Positions 33,656-43,368 are shown, counted from the stretch's first letter. The stretch is DNA of 64,000 nt from Dysgonomonas mossii (GCF_004569505.1 NZ_SPPK01000002.1:434001-498000), one strand, 5' to 3'. Notes: generated from the sequence alone by a model not told the origin. Translations and numbers: made by a program.

Positions 33656-34129
33656 TTATTTGTCGTCCAAGGCTTGACTTACGTTGCCGAACACCGCGGC
33701 AAGCAGTACTCTTACCTGTTTTAGCCCTTCCTCGTCTATGCCGTCGAGTGCGGCTTCCATGGTGGTGTAAACAGCTTTTCCGGCTTTTTCCTTGATCGAC
33801 TTGCCTAAATCGGTGAGATAGATAAGGTTGGATCGACGATCGCTAACCGAAGCATTGCGATACACCAGATTTTGTTTTGTAAGATTATCTAGCAGGCGTG
33901 TCATACTAGGCTTATCCTTGAATGTTGAATTACATAACGTCTGTTGTGTAACCCCGTCTTCGCGCCACAGAAAAGCAAGGACAGTCCATTGTTCGGGAGT
34001 GATATCCAGTCCTTCTTTTTTGAAGTTCCTGTACATCATCCTGTTTATGGCCATCGATACTTTACCGTTAATAATGGGAAATATCAGGTCCAAATCCTGA
34101 TCTAAGTTCAATGTTTCCTCGGTCTTCAT
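33656..34129 (-). CDS. MarR-family transcriptional regulator
   Basis: From the ATG at 34129 the protein is 157 residues. The winged-helix core shows the recognition-helix region (TQQTLCNSTFKDKPSMTRLLDNL) and the wing (RNASVSDRRSNLIYLT) of MarR. ATGs at 34153 and 34207 are excluded as likely starts because the -7 box at 34156-34163 places transcription start near 34149. Convergent with the exonuclease-fold gene; divergent from rpsF. Ligand unknown. Confidence 0.9.
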   Translation of the reverse strand: MKTEETLNLDQDLDLIFPIINGKVSMAINRMMYRNFKKEGLDITPEQWTVLAFLWREDGVTQQTLCNSTFKDKPSMTRLLDNLTKQNLVYRNASVSDRRSNLIYLTDLGKSIKEKAGKAVYTTMEAALDGIDEEGLKQVRVLLAAVFGNVSQALDDK

Positions 34130-34155
34130 GCATGTTCGTTTTCTGATTTTCATCA

Positions 34156-34186
34156 CAAAAATAAGATAAGAAGTTGGTAAGTACAA
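34156..34186 (-). promoter_or_regulatory. MarR gene promoter
   Basis: On the minus strand TTG at 34186-34184 and TATTTTTG at 34163-34156, spaced 20 bases. It decides the downstream start codon at 34129. Confidence 0.55.
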
Positions 34187-34206
34187 CAATTTTTGACAGT
34201 TTAGCA

Positions 34207-34237
34207 TTTGTTGTTTTGATAAAAAAGCCTATCTTTG
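34207..34237 (+). promoter_or_regulatory. rpsF-rpsR-rplI promoter
   Basis: TTTG at 34207-34210, 19-base spacer, TATCTTTG at 34230-34237: a textbook Bacteroidota promoter, giving a leader of about 40 bases before rpsF. Confidence 0.8.
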
Positions 34238-34283
34238 CACCTCATTTGTAAAAATGTATGTTTAATTTATAATTAATTAATTT

Positions 34284-34640
34284 ATGAACAATTACGAAAC
34301 CGTTTTCATTTTAACTCCCGTTTTGTCTGATGTTCAGATGAAGGAAGCGGTAGAAAAATTCAAGACTCTTTTGGTCAATGAAGGGGCCAAAATAGTAAGT
34401 GAAGAAAACTGGGGACTTCGCAAATTGGCTTATCCAATTCAGAAGAAATCAACCGGTTTTTATGCGATGTTAGAGTTCGAAGCTGATCCGTCTGTTATCG
34501 CTAAACTTGAAATTAACTTCCGTCGCGACGAGCGTGTGATCCGTTTCTTGACTTTCCGTCAAGATAAGTTCTCTCACGAGTATGCATTGAAGAGAAGAAG
34601 TTTAAAATCATCTAAAAAAGAAGAAGTAAAGGAGAATTAA
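34284..34640 (+). CDS. rpsF: Ribosomal protein S6
   Basis: 30S subunit protein that pairs with S18. The 118-residue product begins [19 protein letters not shown] and contains the [19 protein letters not shown] and [12 protein letters not shown] segments typical of S6. First gene of the S6-S18-L9 operon, with 3-base spacing to rpsR. Confidence 0.97.
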   Translation: MNNYETVFILTPVLSDVQMKEAVEKFKTLLVNEGAKIVSEENWGLRKLAYPIQKKSTGFYAMLEFEADPSVIAKLEINFRRDERVIRFLTFRQDKFSHEYALKRRSLKSSKKEEVKEN

Positions 34641-34643
34641 GCT

Positions 34644-34910
34644 ATGGCACAACAATCAGAAATCAGATATTTGACTCCGCCTTCAGTTGATGTGAAGAAA
34701 AAGAAATATTGCCGTTTCAAAAAGAATGGTATTAAATACATCGACTACAAAGACCCTGAGTTTTTAAAGAAATTCCTTAACGAACAAGGAAAAATTCTTC
34801 CTCGTCGTATTACAGGTACATCATTGAAATTCCAACGTCGTGTTGCACAAGCTGTAAAGAGAGCTCGCCATTTGGCTTTGCTTCCTTACGTAACAGACTT
34901 AATGAAATAA
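34644..34910 (+). CDS. rpsR: Ribosomal protein S18
   Basis: 30S subunit protein, 88 residues, basic, with the family pattern [24 protein letters not shown] and the [19 protein letters not shown] ending. Lies between rpsF and rplI. One cysteine only (YCRF), so not a zinc-type S18. Confidence 0.97.
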   Translation: MAQQSEIRYLTPPSVDVKKKKYCRFKKNGIKYIDYKDPEFLKKFLNEQGKILPRRITGTSLKFQRRVAQAVKRARHLALLPYVTDLMK

Positions 34911-34927
34911 ATAAGGAGGAGTAAGAA

Positions 34928-35371
34928 ATGCAAGTTATATTAAAAGAAGACATCCTTAACTTAGGATATAAAGATGAAGTCGTAACTGTAAAAGACGGTT
35001 ATGGACGTAACTACCTTATTCCCCAAGGTAAAGCTGTGATAGCATCAGAGTCTGCAAAGAAAGTATTAGCTGAAAACCTAAGACAACGCGCTCACAAACT
35101 TGAGAAAATCAAACAAGATGCTCAGGATTTGGCTGCTAAGTTGGAAGGAATTTCACTTACTATTGGTGCAAAAACAAGTTCTACAGGTACTATCTTCGGT
35201 TCTGTAACTAATATTCAAATAGCAGAAGCTCTTGAAAAATTAGGCTACAATGTAGATAGAAAAATTATTCTTATCAAAGAAGCTGTGAAAGAAGTAGGTA
35301 GCTACAAAGCTATCGCTAAACTTCACAAAGAAGTTTCTGTAGAAATACCTTTCGAAGTAGTTTCTGAATAA
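34928..35371 (+). CDS. rplI: Ribosomal protein L9
   Basis: 50S subunit protein, 147 residues, with the N-terminal globular domain ([32 protein letters not shown]), the long connecting helix and a C-terminal domain containing [19 protein letters not shown] ribosome binding site (34915-34921) precedes it. Last gene of the operon, with a terminator after it. Confidence 0.97.
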   Translation: MQVILKEDILNLGYKDEVVTVKDGYGRNYLIPQGKAVIASESAKKVLAENLRQRAHKLEKIKQDAQDLAAKLEGISLTIGAKTSSTGTIFGSVTNIQIAEALEKLGYNVDRKIILIKEAVKEVGSYKAIAKLHKEVSVEIPFEVVSE

Positions 35372-35392
35372 TTATCGAAATTATATAGCAGG

Positions 35393-35430
35393 GAGGCGGT
35401 TATTAAAAATAATCGCCTCTTTCGTTTTTA
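35393..35430 (+). terminator. rpsF-rpsR-rplI operon terminator
   Basis: GAGGCGGTTATT and AATAATCGCCTC form a 12-bp stem with a 4-base loop, followed by a T-rich tail. From here to 35772 (about 340 bases) the DNA is AT-rich and I see no gene or clear promoter. Confidence 0.9.
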
Positions 35431-35772
35431 TTGTACAAGCTTTTTAGCAGTAGGTTTTATAGTTTTTATCATTATTTTAGACCTGCATTGCTACATTATT
35501 TCTTGTAACATCAAATTATCACTGTATTTAAGAATATTATATTAATAGGTGTACTATATTATGGTTTCTGTGATATAGAAGAATTCTATATTGTATAATT
35601 TGAGTTTAAAGTATTGATTTATAGTATTAATACATATCTATGAATATTATAATAGCATGTTGTTTATGATGTTATTTATAAAAATTGTAACTTAGCAAGG
35701 ATTTGAAAATTAACTTTTCAGGCATTTGCTTGTTTAATTATATAAAATAACAAACGATAATATAAGAATAAG

Positions 35773-36669
35773 ATGAAAATTGGATTCGTTGGATTAGGTA
35801 AGATGGGCGGCAAAATGGTAGAACGCCTTTTGAATCATGGACATGAAGTCGTAGTTTATAACCTTACTCAGAAAGAAGTTGATGAGGCAGCCTCTAAGGG
35901 TGCTATTCCGGCTACAAGCATAAAGGATTTAGTAAATAAACTGGAAGGACGCAAGCTTGTGTGGCTGATGGTTCCGGCAGGAAAACCTGTGGATGAAAAC
36001 ATTGCAGAACTATTGACGCTACTTAGCCCGAATGATATAATCGTAGACGGAGGAAACAGCTACTGGAGAGAAACTGTAGAGAGAGGAAAGAAAATAAAAG
36101 AAAAAGGAGTTCATTACCTCGACTGTGGTACCAGTGGTGGTGTATGGGGATTGCAGAATGGCTACTGTCTAATGTATGGCGGAGACAAAGAGGCTTGTGA
36201 TTTTGCAGAGCCTATATTTAAAAGCTTAGCTCCCGAAAACGGATATATGCGTTGTGGAGAAAGTGGTGCAGGCCACATGGTGAAAATGGTGCATAATGGC
36301 ATCGAATATGGTATGATGCAGGCTTATGCCGAAGGCTTTGAGATAATGAAGAACTCACCATACGGGGTAGACTTGGAAAAAGTATCACGTGTGTGGATGG
36401 AAGGTTCAGTCGTTCGTTCATGGTTGCTCGAGCTGATCGGTAATGCATTAGAAGGTAACGAAAATCTTGAAGGAATCAAGGATTATGTAGCCGATAGTGG
36501 TGAAGGTCGCTGGACAGTACAAACAGCAATGGACTTTGATGTTCCTGCTCATGTTATTACAGCTTCGCTTTTCACTCGTTTCGAGTCACGACAAGAAACT
36601 TCGTATGCAATGAAACTTCTTGCTGCCATGCGTAATCAGTTTGGTGGTCACGAAATCAAAAAAGACTAA
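35773..36669 (+). CDS. gnd: 6-phosphogluconate dehydrogenase, short (GndA-like) form
   Basis: Oxidative decarboxylation of 6-phosphogluconate to ribulose 5-phosphate. At 298 residues it belongs to the short decarboxylating type, not the 470-residue E. coli type. GLGKMGGKM at 6-14 binds the dinucleotide; DGGNSYW near 92-98, DCGTSGGVWG near 116-125 and GHMVKMVHNGIEYGMMQA near 166-183 with the catalytic lysine are intact. First gene of the gnd-zwf-pgl operon. Confidence 0.96.
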   Translation: MKIGFVGLGKMGGKMVERLLNHGHEVVVYNLTQKEVDEAASKGAIPATSIKDLVNKLEGRKLVWLMVPAGKPVDENIAELLTLLSPNDIIVDGGNSYWRETVERGKKIKEKGVHYLDCGTSGGVWGLQNGYCLMYGGDKEACDFAEPIFKSLAPENGYMRCGESGAGHMVKMVHNGIEYGMMQAYAEGFEIMKNSPYGVDLEKVSRVWMEGSVVRSWLLELIGNALEGNENLEGIKDYVADSGEGRWTVQTAMDFDVPAHVITASLFTRFESRQETSYAMKLLAAMRNQFGGHEIKKD

Positions 36670-36758
36670 GCCCCGCAGTATCTCCGAGGAAATATTGAAA
36701 AGAATATAACGAAATGCTAACTTAAAAACTTCCCTTTAGGGGGAGAATGGAGGGGCTA

Positions 36759-38294
36759 ATGAAATCAAAATCAATACAAGACCAAGCTCTGATTATTTTC
36801 GGAGCTTCTGGTGATTTAACATACCGAAAGCTGATACCGGCTATATTTGACTTGCATAAACAAAATTCACTACCGAAGAATTTTGCTGTACTTGGTGTGG
36901 CTCGTAGTCAGTTTACAGACGATACCTTCCGCGATAAGATGAAGGATGGTATCAAGCAGTTTGCATTGGCAAAAGATGCTTTGGATGAAGAAATAGAGCA
37001 GTTTTGCCAGAAGTTGCATTATCTGTCAATCAATACAGATGACGGAACCGAATATTCTAAGTTGAAGGTACGGCTCGAAGCTCTCGATAAGGAAGAGGGT
37101 ACAGCAGGGAATTATATATTTTACTTGTCAACGCCACCTTCGCTCTATCCGCTTATACCTAAGTTTTTGGCAGAGCAAGGGTTGAATCAGGAGAATGGTA
37201 ATTTTAGACGGATTATTATCGAAAAGCCTTTTGGTATTGATCTTAAATCTGCTGTGGAGCTGAATGTTTCGCTTCAGGAAAGTTATGATGAAGACCAGAT
37301 ATACCGTATAGACCATTATCTGGGTAAAGAGACTGTGCAAAATATGTTGGTAACACGTTTTGCGAATGGTATTTACGAACCCCTTTGGAACCGAAATTAT
37401 ATAAGCCATGTGGAAATAACTGCTGCCGAGAGCATCGGCGTAGAAAATAGAGGTGGCTATTACGATCATTCGGGAGCACTCCGTGATATGGTGCAAAACC
37501 ACTTATTGCAGTTGCTGGCTTTGGTGGCTATGGAGCCCCCAATGTCTATAGACTCTGTTTCGATTCGCAACGAGAAATTGAAAGTTTTTCAGGCTCTACG
37601 CCCTATGTCGAACGACGACTTGTTTAAGAATGTTATTCGTGGGCAGTACACAGCAGCTAACGTTAAAGGAAAATATGCCAAGGGATACCGCGAGGAAAAG
37701 GATGTGGATGCCGATTCCCGTACCGAGACCTATGTGGCTATGAAGCTCTTTATCGACAACTGGCGCTGGGGCGGAGTTCCTTTCTATATACGCACAGGTA
37801 AACGTTTGCCGACTCGTGTCTCTGAAGTTGTTATTCACTTCAAACCTGCACCTCAGAAATTATTTCCCGAAAGTGCAGATATGAGTAACGACGAAAACCA
37901 ATTGGTGATACGTATTCAGCCGGATGAAGGTCTTTTGTTGAAAACAAAGATGAAAGTACCCGGAAGTGGCTATCAGGTTAAGAATGTGAATATGGACTTT
38001 CATTATTCACAACTACAAGATACTTATCTGCCTGAGGCTTACGAACGTCTTTTGCTCGATTGTATGGTTGGCGATTCTACGCTGTATATCCGTGGGGATG
38101 CTTTAGAGGCTACATGGAAATTTGTACAACCGTTACTCGACTTCTGGGAGAAGAACCCCGATGCACCCTTGCATGGCTATCCTTCCGGCTCGTGGGGACC
38201 AAATTGTGCCGATGAGCTGATTGAGGGTAAAAACCTCACATGGAGATATCCTTGTAAGAACCTGTCTGATGATGGAATATATTGTGAATTATGA
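36759..38294 (+). CDS. zwf: Glucose-6-phosphate 1-dehydrogenase
   Basis: First step of the oxidative pentose phosphate pathway. I choose the ATG at 36759 because a strong GGAGGGG sits just upstream; an ATG at 36747 lies before that site. 511 residues, normal length. Dinucleotide motif IFGASGDLTYRKL near 12-24, active-site RIDHYLGKE near 183-191. Overlaps pgl by 4 bases. Confidence 0.97.
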   Translation: MKSKSIQDQALIIFGASGDLTYRKLIPAIFDLHKQNSLPKNFAVLGVARSQFTDDTFRDKMKDGIKQFALAKDALDEEIEQFCQKLHYLSINTDDGTEYSKLKVRLEALDKEEGTAGNYIFYLSTPPSLYPLIPKFLAEQGLNQENGNFRRIIIEKPFGIDLKSAVELNVSLQESYDEDQIYRIDHYLGKETVQNMLVTRFANGIYEPLWNRNYISHVEITAAESIGVENRGGYYDHSGALRDMVQNHLLQLLALVAMEPPMSIDSVSIRNEKLKVFQALRPMSNDDLFKNVIRGQYTAANVKGKYAKGYREEKDVDADSRTETYVAMKLFIDNWRWGGVPFYIRTGKRLPTRVSEVVIHFKPAPQKLFPESADMSNDENQLVIRIQPDEGLLLKTKMKVPGSGYQVKNVNMDFHYSQLQDTYLPEAYERLLLDCMVGDSTLYIRGDALEATWKFVQPLLDFWEKNPDAPLHGYPSGSWGPNCADELIEGKNLTWRYPCKNLSDDGIYCEL

Positions 38295-39016
38295 TAAAAG
38301 AAGAGATTAACATTTATTCGGATGCGAAAGCCCTGAGTGAGGGTTTTACGGCATTTTTGCAAAAGTTAATGGATGTATATCCGCGTGTAAACCTTGCATT
38401 GTCTGGTGGAACTACCCCAAAAGTGATTTTTGACTATTGGGCAGAAAACTGTAAAGATTCGATCGACTGGCAGCGACTGTTTTTCTTTTGGGGTGACGAA
38501 CGCTGTGTTCCTCCCGAAAATGTCATGAATAATTACGGAATGACAAAGGATCATTTGTTTGACAAAGTTCCCAAAATTCCGAATAATAACATTTTCCGTA
38601 TTCATGGCGAGAATGAACCAGAAGAAGAGGCTGAATGGTATAGCAAAATTTTGGAAACAAAAGTTATGCAGCGCCGTAATGCTCCTTGCTTCGAAATTGT
38701 AATGCTTGGTTTGGGTGACGATGGACATACTGTCTCTATTTTCCCTGATCAGATATCATTGTGGGATAGTAAAGACTTCTGTGTGATAGGTGAGCATCCT
38801 GAAAGCAAAATGAAACGTGTAAGCCTTAGCGGTCAGGTAGTGAATAATGCACAGTATGTAGTTTTTCTTGCTACAGGAAAGAACAAAGCTGAGAAGGTAA
38901 GGGATGTCATTAAAAACAGAGAGCAGTTTTTGGATAAATATCCGGCTGCTAAAGTAAATCCGAAGAAAGGGTATCTCTATTGGTTCTTAGATGAGGAAGC
39001 AGCAAGTTTGTTATAA
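38291..39016 (+). CDS. pgl: 6-phosphogluconolactonase
   Basis: Hydrolyses 6-phosphogluconolactone. The 241-residue DevB-type protein has LALSGGTTPK near 36-45, FFFWGDERCVPP near 62-73 and LGLGDDGHTVSIFP near 139-152. ATGA overlap with zwf shows coupling, so gnd, zwf and pgl form the complete oxidative branch. Confidence 0.97.
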   Translation: MIKEEINIYSDAKALSEGFTAFLQKLMDVYPRVNLALSGGTTPKVIFDYWAENCKDSIDWQRLFFFWGDERCVPPENVMNNYGMTKDHLFDKVPKIPNNNIFRIHGENEPEEEAEWYSKILETKVMQRRNAPCFEIVMLGLGDDGHTVSIFPDQISLWDSKDFCVIGEHPESKMKRVSLSGQVVNNAQYVVFLATGKNKAEKVRDVIKNREQFLDKYPAAKVNPKKGYLYWFLDEEAASLL

Positions 39017-39040
39017 ACGAAGCATCAAAATATAGATAGT

Positions 39041-39076
39041 AAGAAGTTATCTCACATAGAGGTAGCTTCTTTTTTA
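39041..39076 (+). terminator. pgl terminator
   Basis: AGAAGTTATCTC and GAGGTAGCTTCT pair with two GU pairs and a short loop, followed by TTTTTT. Confidence 0.75.
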
Positions 39077-39142
39077 TATGTTAAAGATAGGTGAGATGGC
39101 CTATTGGATAGTCTTATATTTCTTCTTTTGATTTATATCCGG

Positions 39143-40657
39143 CTATGAATTCATTGTGTCGCAAAATGCGATTACTTTTTCCAGATAATCCCTGTTGTTC
39201 GACAATCGCGGAATTTTGTTCTGACCTCCAAGTTTGCCAATATATTTTAGCCATTCGTTAAAAGTACCTTTTGGGAGGCTTCTTACAATTGGCATATTCA
39301 GCGATAGGTTGTACGAACGTTTAGCTTCGTAGTCGGAGTTTACCTTTTTTAGTTCGCTGTCTAATAAATGGGTGAAATCTTCGAGGCTATTGGGATCTAC
39401 GGTAAATTCTATCAGCCATTCATGTGCTCCGTTGTTGTTATCCCCGAAGTAAACGGGGGCGGCTGTATATTCGCTTATTTGTGCGCCTGTAATCTTGCAT
39501 GCTTCTGCCAGAGCTTTTTCGGCATTGTCTATTATCAGTTCTTCGCCGAAAGCATTGATGAAGTTCTTGGTGCGTCCTGTTATATGGAACAGATAAGGAC
39601 TAGTGGACGAAAACTCTATTGTATCGCCTATCATATATCTCCAAAGCCCTCCGTTTGTTGAAATAATTATAGCGTAATTCTGTCCGGTTTCTACTTCATC
39701 CATTGTTAATGTTTTGGGATTTTCTTTGTCCCATTCACTCATCGGGACAAATTCGTAGTAAATGCCGCTATCCAACATTAACAGCATTTCTTTAGAATTA
39801 TCGGAGAACTGTACCCCAAAGAAACCTTCAGATGCATTATACGTTTCCCAATAGTACATATCGGGCTTTTGTATCAGTTTCTTGTATTGCTCTTCGAATG
39901 GAGTAAAGCTCACTCCGCCATGAAAGAAAACTTCCAGATTAGGCCATATATCAGTGAGGTCGCGCCCGGTATCCGTTTTTATCTTTTTCAATAAGACGAG
40001 TAGCCATGAAGGTACGCCCATAAAAGCCCTCACATCGTTCTTTATAGCATAATCGGTCAGTGCCTGCAACTTCGTCTCCCAATCGGGTAATAAGGAGATG
40101 CTTTCAGGTGTACGGCTAAACTTTGCCCAGAAATATAAATTCTTTATAAGGATAGCAGAGATATCTCCTGTGAAGATGCCGTCACCTATGTTGTTTATTT
40201 GCTTGCTGCCGCCTAATACTAGTGTTTTGCCAAAAAAGAATTTAGCATCCTTATTGGCTTGTGCATAGATAGCAAGCATTTGCTCTCCGCACTTGTAATG
40301 CCCTTTGGTGAGCGATTCGTGAGTTACGGGTATATATTTACTCTTGTCCTCGGTAGTGCCCGACGACATGGCAAACCAATGTACAGGCTTGTTCCAAAGT
40401 ACATTTTGTTCTTTATTTACAATGATCCGATCCAGATAGGGGCGCAAATCTTCGTAGTGGAAGATTGGAACCTGTTTTCTGAAATCGTCTTTGTTTTTTA
40501 TAGCCGAAAAATTGAACTGCTGCCCAAAGAATGTTTGCTCACCGTTGCGGAGCAGATATTCCAATATCTTCTCTTGCGTTTCGATAGGTTTGTTGATAAA
40601 GCTATCAATCTCTTTGTATCGGTAATCCAGATACTTGTGAGCGATTCGGGTAATCAT
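39143..40657 (-). CDS. Bacterial GH3-family acyl-adenylate/amide synthetase
   Basis: A 504-residue ANL-superfamily enzyme of the GH3 group, known in plants for joining amino acids to auxin or jasmonate. All three adenylation motifs are visible: SSGTTEDKSKYIPVT near 94-108, YWETYNASEGFFG near 272-284 and LWRYMIGDTIEF near 335-346. The bacterial substrate is unknown. It overlaps the upstream Crp-type regulator gene by 4 bases (ATGA), so the two are cotranscribed and coupled. Confidence 0.9.
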   Translation of the reverse strand: MITRIAHKYLDYRYKEIDSFINKPIETQEKILEYLLRNGEQTFFGQQFNFSAIKNKDDFRKQVPIFHYEDLRPYLDRIIVNKEQNVLWNKPVHWFAMSSGTTEDKSKYIPVTHESLTKGHYKCGEQMLAIYAQANKDAKFFFGKTLVLGGSKQINNIGDGIFTGDISAILIKNLYFWAKFSRTPESISLLPDWETKLQALTDYAIKNDVRAFMGVPSWLLVLLKKIKTDTGRDLTDIWPNLEVFFHGGVSFTPFEEQYKKLIQKPDMYYWETYNASEGFFGVQFSDNSKEMLLMLDSGIYYEFVPMSEWDKENPKTLTMDEVETGQNYAIIISTNGGLWRYMIGDTIEFSSTSPYLFHITGRTKNFINAFGEELIIDNAEKALAEACKITGAQISEYTAAPVYFGDNNNGAHEWLIEFTVDPNSLEDFTHLLDSELKKVNSDYEAKRSYNLSLNMPIVRSLPKGTFNEWLKYIGKLGGQNKIPRLSNNRDYLEKVIAFCDTMNS

Positions 40658-41352
40658 CCGATTTTACTTATTTTTCGGAGCTTTTCTTCGTCTATAATTT
40701 TTATTTTGCGACCATCCAGTGTAATGATATGTTCGTCAACAAACGTTGACAGAGTGCGGATGGCATTCGATGTAGTCATATTTGATAAGTTAGCCAAGTC
40801 TTCCCTTGAAAGGTAGATGCTTATTGTAGCACCGTCTTCTTCAAGTCCGTAATTCTCGATAAGGAATATCAACGATTCGGCCAAGCGTCCACGGATATGC
40901 TTCTGAGTAAGGTTTACAACCCGCTCGTCTGCTATTCCAAGGTCTATAGCCAATTCTTTTATAAAGAAACTGCCTAATTTAGAATTTGAAGCGACTATCT
41001 CGTTGATAAGTTTCATTGGTATGAAACAGATGGTCGAGGGTTCGAAAGCCGAAGCAGCCGTGACATAAGGTTGGTTGGCAAAAAAGGCGCGGTATCCAAA
41101 ATACTGAGTAGGTCTTATCATTCTGATAATCTGGCTACGTCCGCCAACACCGTCTTTGTATATTTTTACTTTCCCTCTACACAGGCACATCAATTCCATT
41201 GGAATTTCTTCTTCCCTGTATATCACTTCATTTTTCTTGAAGTCCATAATTCTCGCATTAGCGGCAATTATAGTTTGTTCTTTGTCATTCAACAGATTCC
41301 ATATTTCAGGAATACTTTCCGACAAGCTAACAGCATTACTATCTGTCATCAT
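40654..41352 (-). CDS. Crp/Fnr-family transcriptional regulator
   Basis: A 232-residue regulator: cyclic-nucleotide-binding-like jelly roll at about 20-135 (ELMCLCRGKVKIYKDGV) and a winged helix at about 150-225 with the helix-turn-helix LSREDLANLSNMTTSNAIRTL. The four-cysteine FNR cluster is absent, and the residues expected for cAMP contact are not clearly conserved, so the signal is unknown. Coupled with the GH3 gene, which it may control. Confidence 0.92.
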   Translation of the reverse strand: MMTDSNAVSLSESIPEIWNLLNDKEQTIIAANARIMDFKKNEVIYREEEIPMELMCLCRGKVKIYKDGVGGRSQIIRMIRPTQYFGYRAFFANQPYVTAASAFEPSTICFIPMKLINEIVASNSKLGSFFIKELAIDLGIADERVVNLTQKHIRGRLAESLIFLIENYGLEEDGATISIYLSREDLANLSNMTTSNAIRTLSTFVDEHIITLDGRKIKIIDEEKLRKISKIG

Positions 41353-41383
41353 TCAAAACTGATAATGTAAAATATGTTATAAG

Positions 41384-41391
41384 CAAAGTTA
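41384..41391 (-). promoter_or_regulatory. Crp-GH3 promoter, -7 box
   Basis: TAACTTTG on the minus strand, 31 bases before the regulator ATG; TTG about 26 bases upstream is poorly spaced. Confidence 0.45.
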
Positions 41392-41571
41392 ATCAAAAAA
41401 TATTATAAAACATGTTGCAAAACATCTTTTTAACGCATGCCCCTCTTTTTTATATAATTTTTTTGTACTTGAAAGGTCTTTTGTATACTCAAATATCACG
41501 TAATGTGTAGAGTAGGTGGCTTGATATTTTTCTTTTGCTTGGATTTATACTTGCGAAAATGTTTCGTCTGT

Positions 41572-41620
41572 AAAAAGTAACAAAAGTAACAGGTTTCTAA
41601 TCTTTTTAACTGTTACTTTT
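41572..41620 (-). repeat. Shared 20-bp element, second copy, with inverted half-site
   Basis: AAAAAGTAACAAAAGTAACA at 41572-41591 is the exact reverse complement of 31075-31094. CTGTTACTTTT (41610-41620) is an 11-bp inverted partner of AAAAGTAACAG (41582-41592), 17 bases apart. It lies in the 608-base gap between the Crp gene and tig, about 180 bases upstream of the Crp promoter. The rest of the gap is AT-rich without genes, apart from the two promoters. Confidence 0.6.
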
Positions 41621-41846
41621 CGCTTTCGGTTGATGATGGCAAATATTTCTAAGATTAGATAATCTGATATTAAAAAAATAACATCTCCAATTTTATAATT
41701 TACAGCTAAGCTCTCTCTTGTTTTGTTAAGTTTTTTGCACTGATATACCTAAATAATTCAGAAAGTATGAATTGTGTAAAAGTTAGTTTGTTAATAAACT
41801 ATCTAATGTTTTAGTATGTTAAACAAATAAAGTTTTTATATTTCAC

Positions 41847-41877
41847 TTTGAATATTACAATAATAAGACTATTTTTG
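41847..41877 (+). promoter_or_regulatory. tig promoter and 5'-end hairpin
   Basis: TTTG at 41847-41850, 19-base spacer, TATTTTTG at 41870-41877. Directly after it, CACCAC (41879-41884) and GTGGTG (41896-41901) can form a hairpin at the very 5' end of the mRNA. Confidence 0.75.
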
Positions 41878-41960
41878 CACCACCAAAAAATAGAGTGGTG
41901 TTTTTACTCCATTTGTATTTCGATTGAAATTTGTAACAATAACTAAATAAACTCGTTAAG

Positions 41961-43349
41961 ATGAATGTATCTCTAACAAATGTAGATAGTGTAAACGCTA
42001 TATTACAAATAAATGTAACGAAAGAGGATTATCAAGAAAAGCTTGATAACGCACTTAAGACATTCCGAAAAAAAGCTAACATACCGGGATTCCGTCCGGG
42101 AACTGTACCTATGGGTATGGTGAAAAAAATGTATGGTAAATCGATTTTGGCAGAAGAAGTAAACAAGCTTGTTGGCGAAAATCTATATAAATATATACAA
42201 GACAACAAACTAAATGTATTGGGCGAGCCTCTTCCGAACGAAGAGAAGCAACAACCAATAGATTTCTCACTCGAAGGTGACTATGAATTTTATTTCGACG
42301 TGGCTCTTGCTCCGGAAATAAAATTATCACTGACAAAGAAAGATAAAGTAAAATATTATGCTATTGAGGTAGACGAAGAGCTTGTTGATAAACAAATCGC
42401 TTCGTACAAAGCTAACTATGGCAAATATGAAAAAATAGAAGAAGGTGCAAAAGAAACAGACCTTATCAGAGGTACAATCTCTGAATTGGGAGATGGTAAG
42501 GTAAAAGAAGGTGGCATCTTTGTAGAAGCAGGCATTGTAATGCCTTCGTATATGAAAGACGAAGCAGAGCAAGCTAAATTTGTAGGTGCAAAAGCCGGAG
42601 ATGTGATTGTATTCAATCCGGGTAAAGCTTACAATGGTAACGAAACAGAAATAGCATCTATGCTTCATATCGAAAAGGATGCGGTAGAAACAATAGCTGC
42701 TGAGTTTCAGTTTGCTATCACCGAGATCACTCGTTATCAGGAAGCAGAACTTGATCAAGACCTATTTGATAAGGTTTTTGGTGCAGGCAATGTGACTACC
42801 GAAGCTGACTTCAAAGCAAAAGTAAAAGAAACTATCGCAGAGCAGTTTGCACCGGATAGTGACTACAAATTCCTGTTGGATGCGAAAGAGCTTCTTGAAA
42901 AGAAAACAGGAGATTTGCAATTCCCTGATGCATTCCTTAAAAGATGGCTTATTGCTTCGGGCGAAGAAAGAACTGCTGAATCTGTAGACGCAGATTATCC
43001 GAAAATCATAGCAGATCTTAAATTCCACCTGATAAAAGAGCAAATAGCAAAAGATAACGATATCAAGATCGAAAACGAAGATATGAAAATCATTGCTATG
43101 CAAGCGGCAAGAGCTCAGTTTGCTCAATATGGAATGATGAATCTTCCTGACGAAATGGTTGAGAATTATGCAAATGATATGTTGAAAAACAAAGACAATG
43201 CACGCAATCTGCTCGATCGCGCAATGGAAAATAAGATCATCGACGTATTGAAATCAAAACTAGGACTCGAAGAAACAGTAATCTCGCTTGACGAGTTCCG
43301 CAAGTTCTTTGAGAAAGAAGAAGCCGCTGAAGCAGAAACTGAAGCGTAA
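41961..43349 (+). CDS. tig: Trigger factor
   Basis: Ribosome-bound chaperone that meets nascent chains at the exit tunnel. The 462-residue protein has the ribosome-docking signature GFRPGTVPMGMVKK near 44-57, a middle FKBP-like domain (about 155-245, divergent) and the helical C-terminal arms, ending in an acidic tail. It precedes clpP and clpX, a common arrangement, but has its own terminator. Confidence 0.95.
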   Translation: MNVSLTNVDSVNAILQINVTKEDYQEKLDNALKTFRKKANIPGFRPGTVPMGMVKKMYGKSILAEEVNKLVGENLYKYIQDNKLNVLGEPLPNEEKQQPIDFSLEGDYEFYFDVALAPEIKLSLTKKDKVKYYAIEVDEELVDKQIASYKANYGKYEKIEEGAKETDLIRGTISELGDGKVKEGGIFVEAGIVMPSYMKDEAEQAKFVGAKAGDVIVFNPGKAYNGNETEIASMLHIEKDAVETIAAEFQFAITEITRYQEAELDQDLFDKVFGAGNVTTEADFKAKVKETIAEQFAPDSDYKFLLDAKELLEKKTGDLQFPDAFLKRWLIASGEERTAESVDADYPKIIADLKFHLIKEQIAKDNDIKIENEDMKIIAMQAARAQFAQYGMMNLPDEMVENYANDMLKNKDNARNLLDRAMENKIIDVLKSKLGLEETVISLDEFRKFFEKEEAAEAETEA

Positions 43350-43368
43350 ATGAAAAAAAGATAAAAAT

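Noticed and set aside
41071..41370. Plus-strand frames overlapping the Crp-type regulator
   Set aside because: Antisense to a clear regulator gene; composition is that of a reverse-strand shadow.
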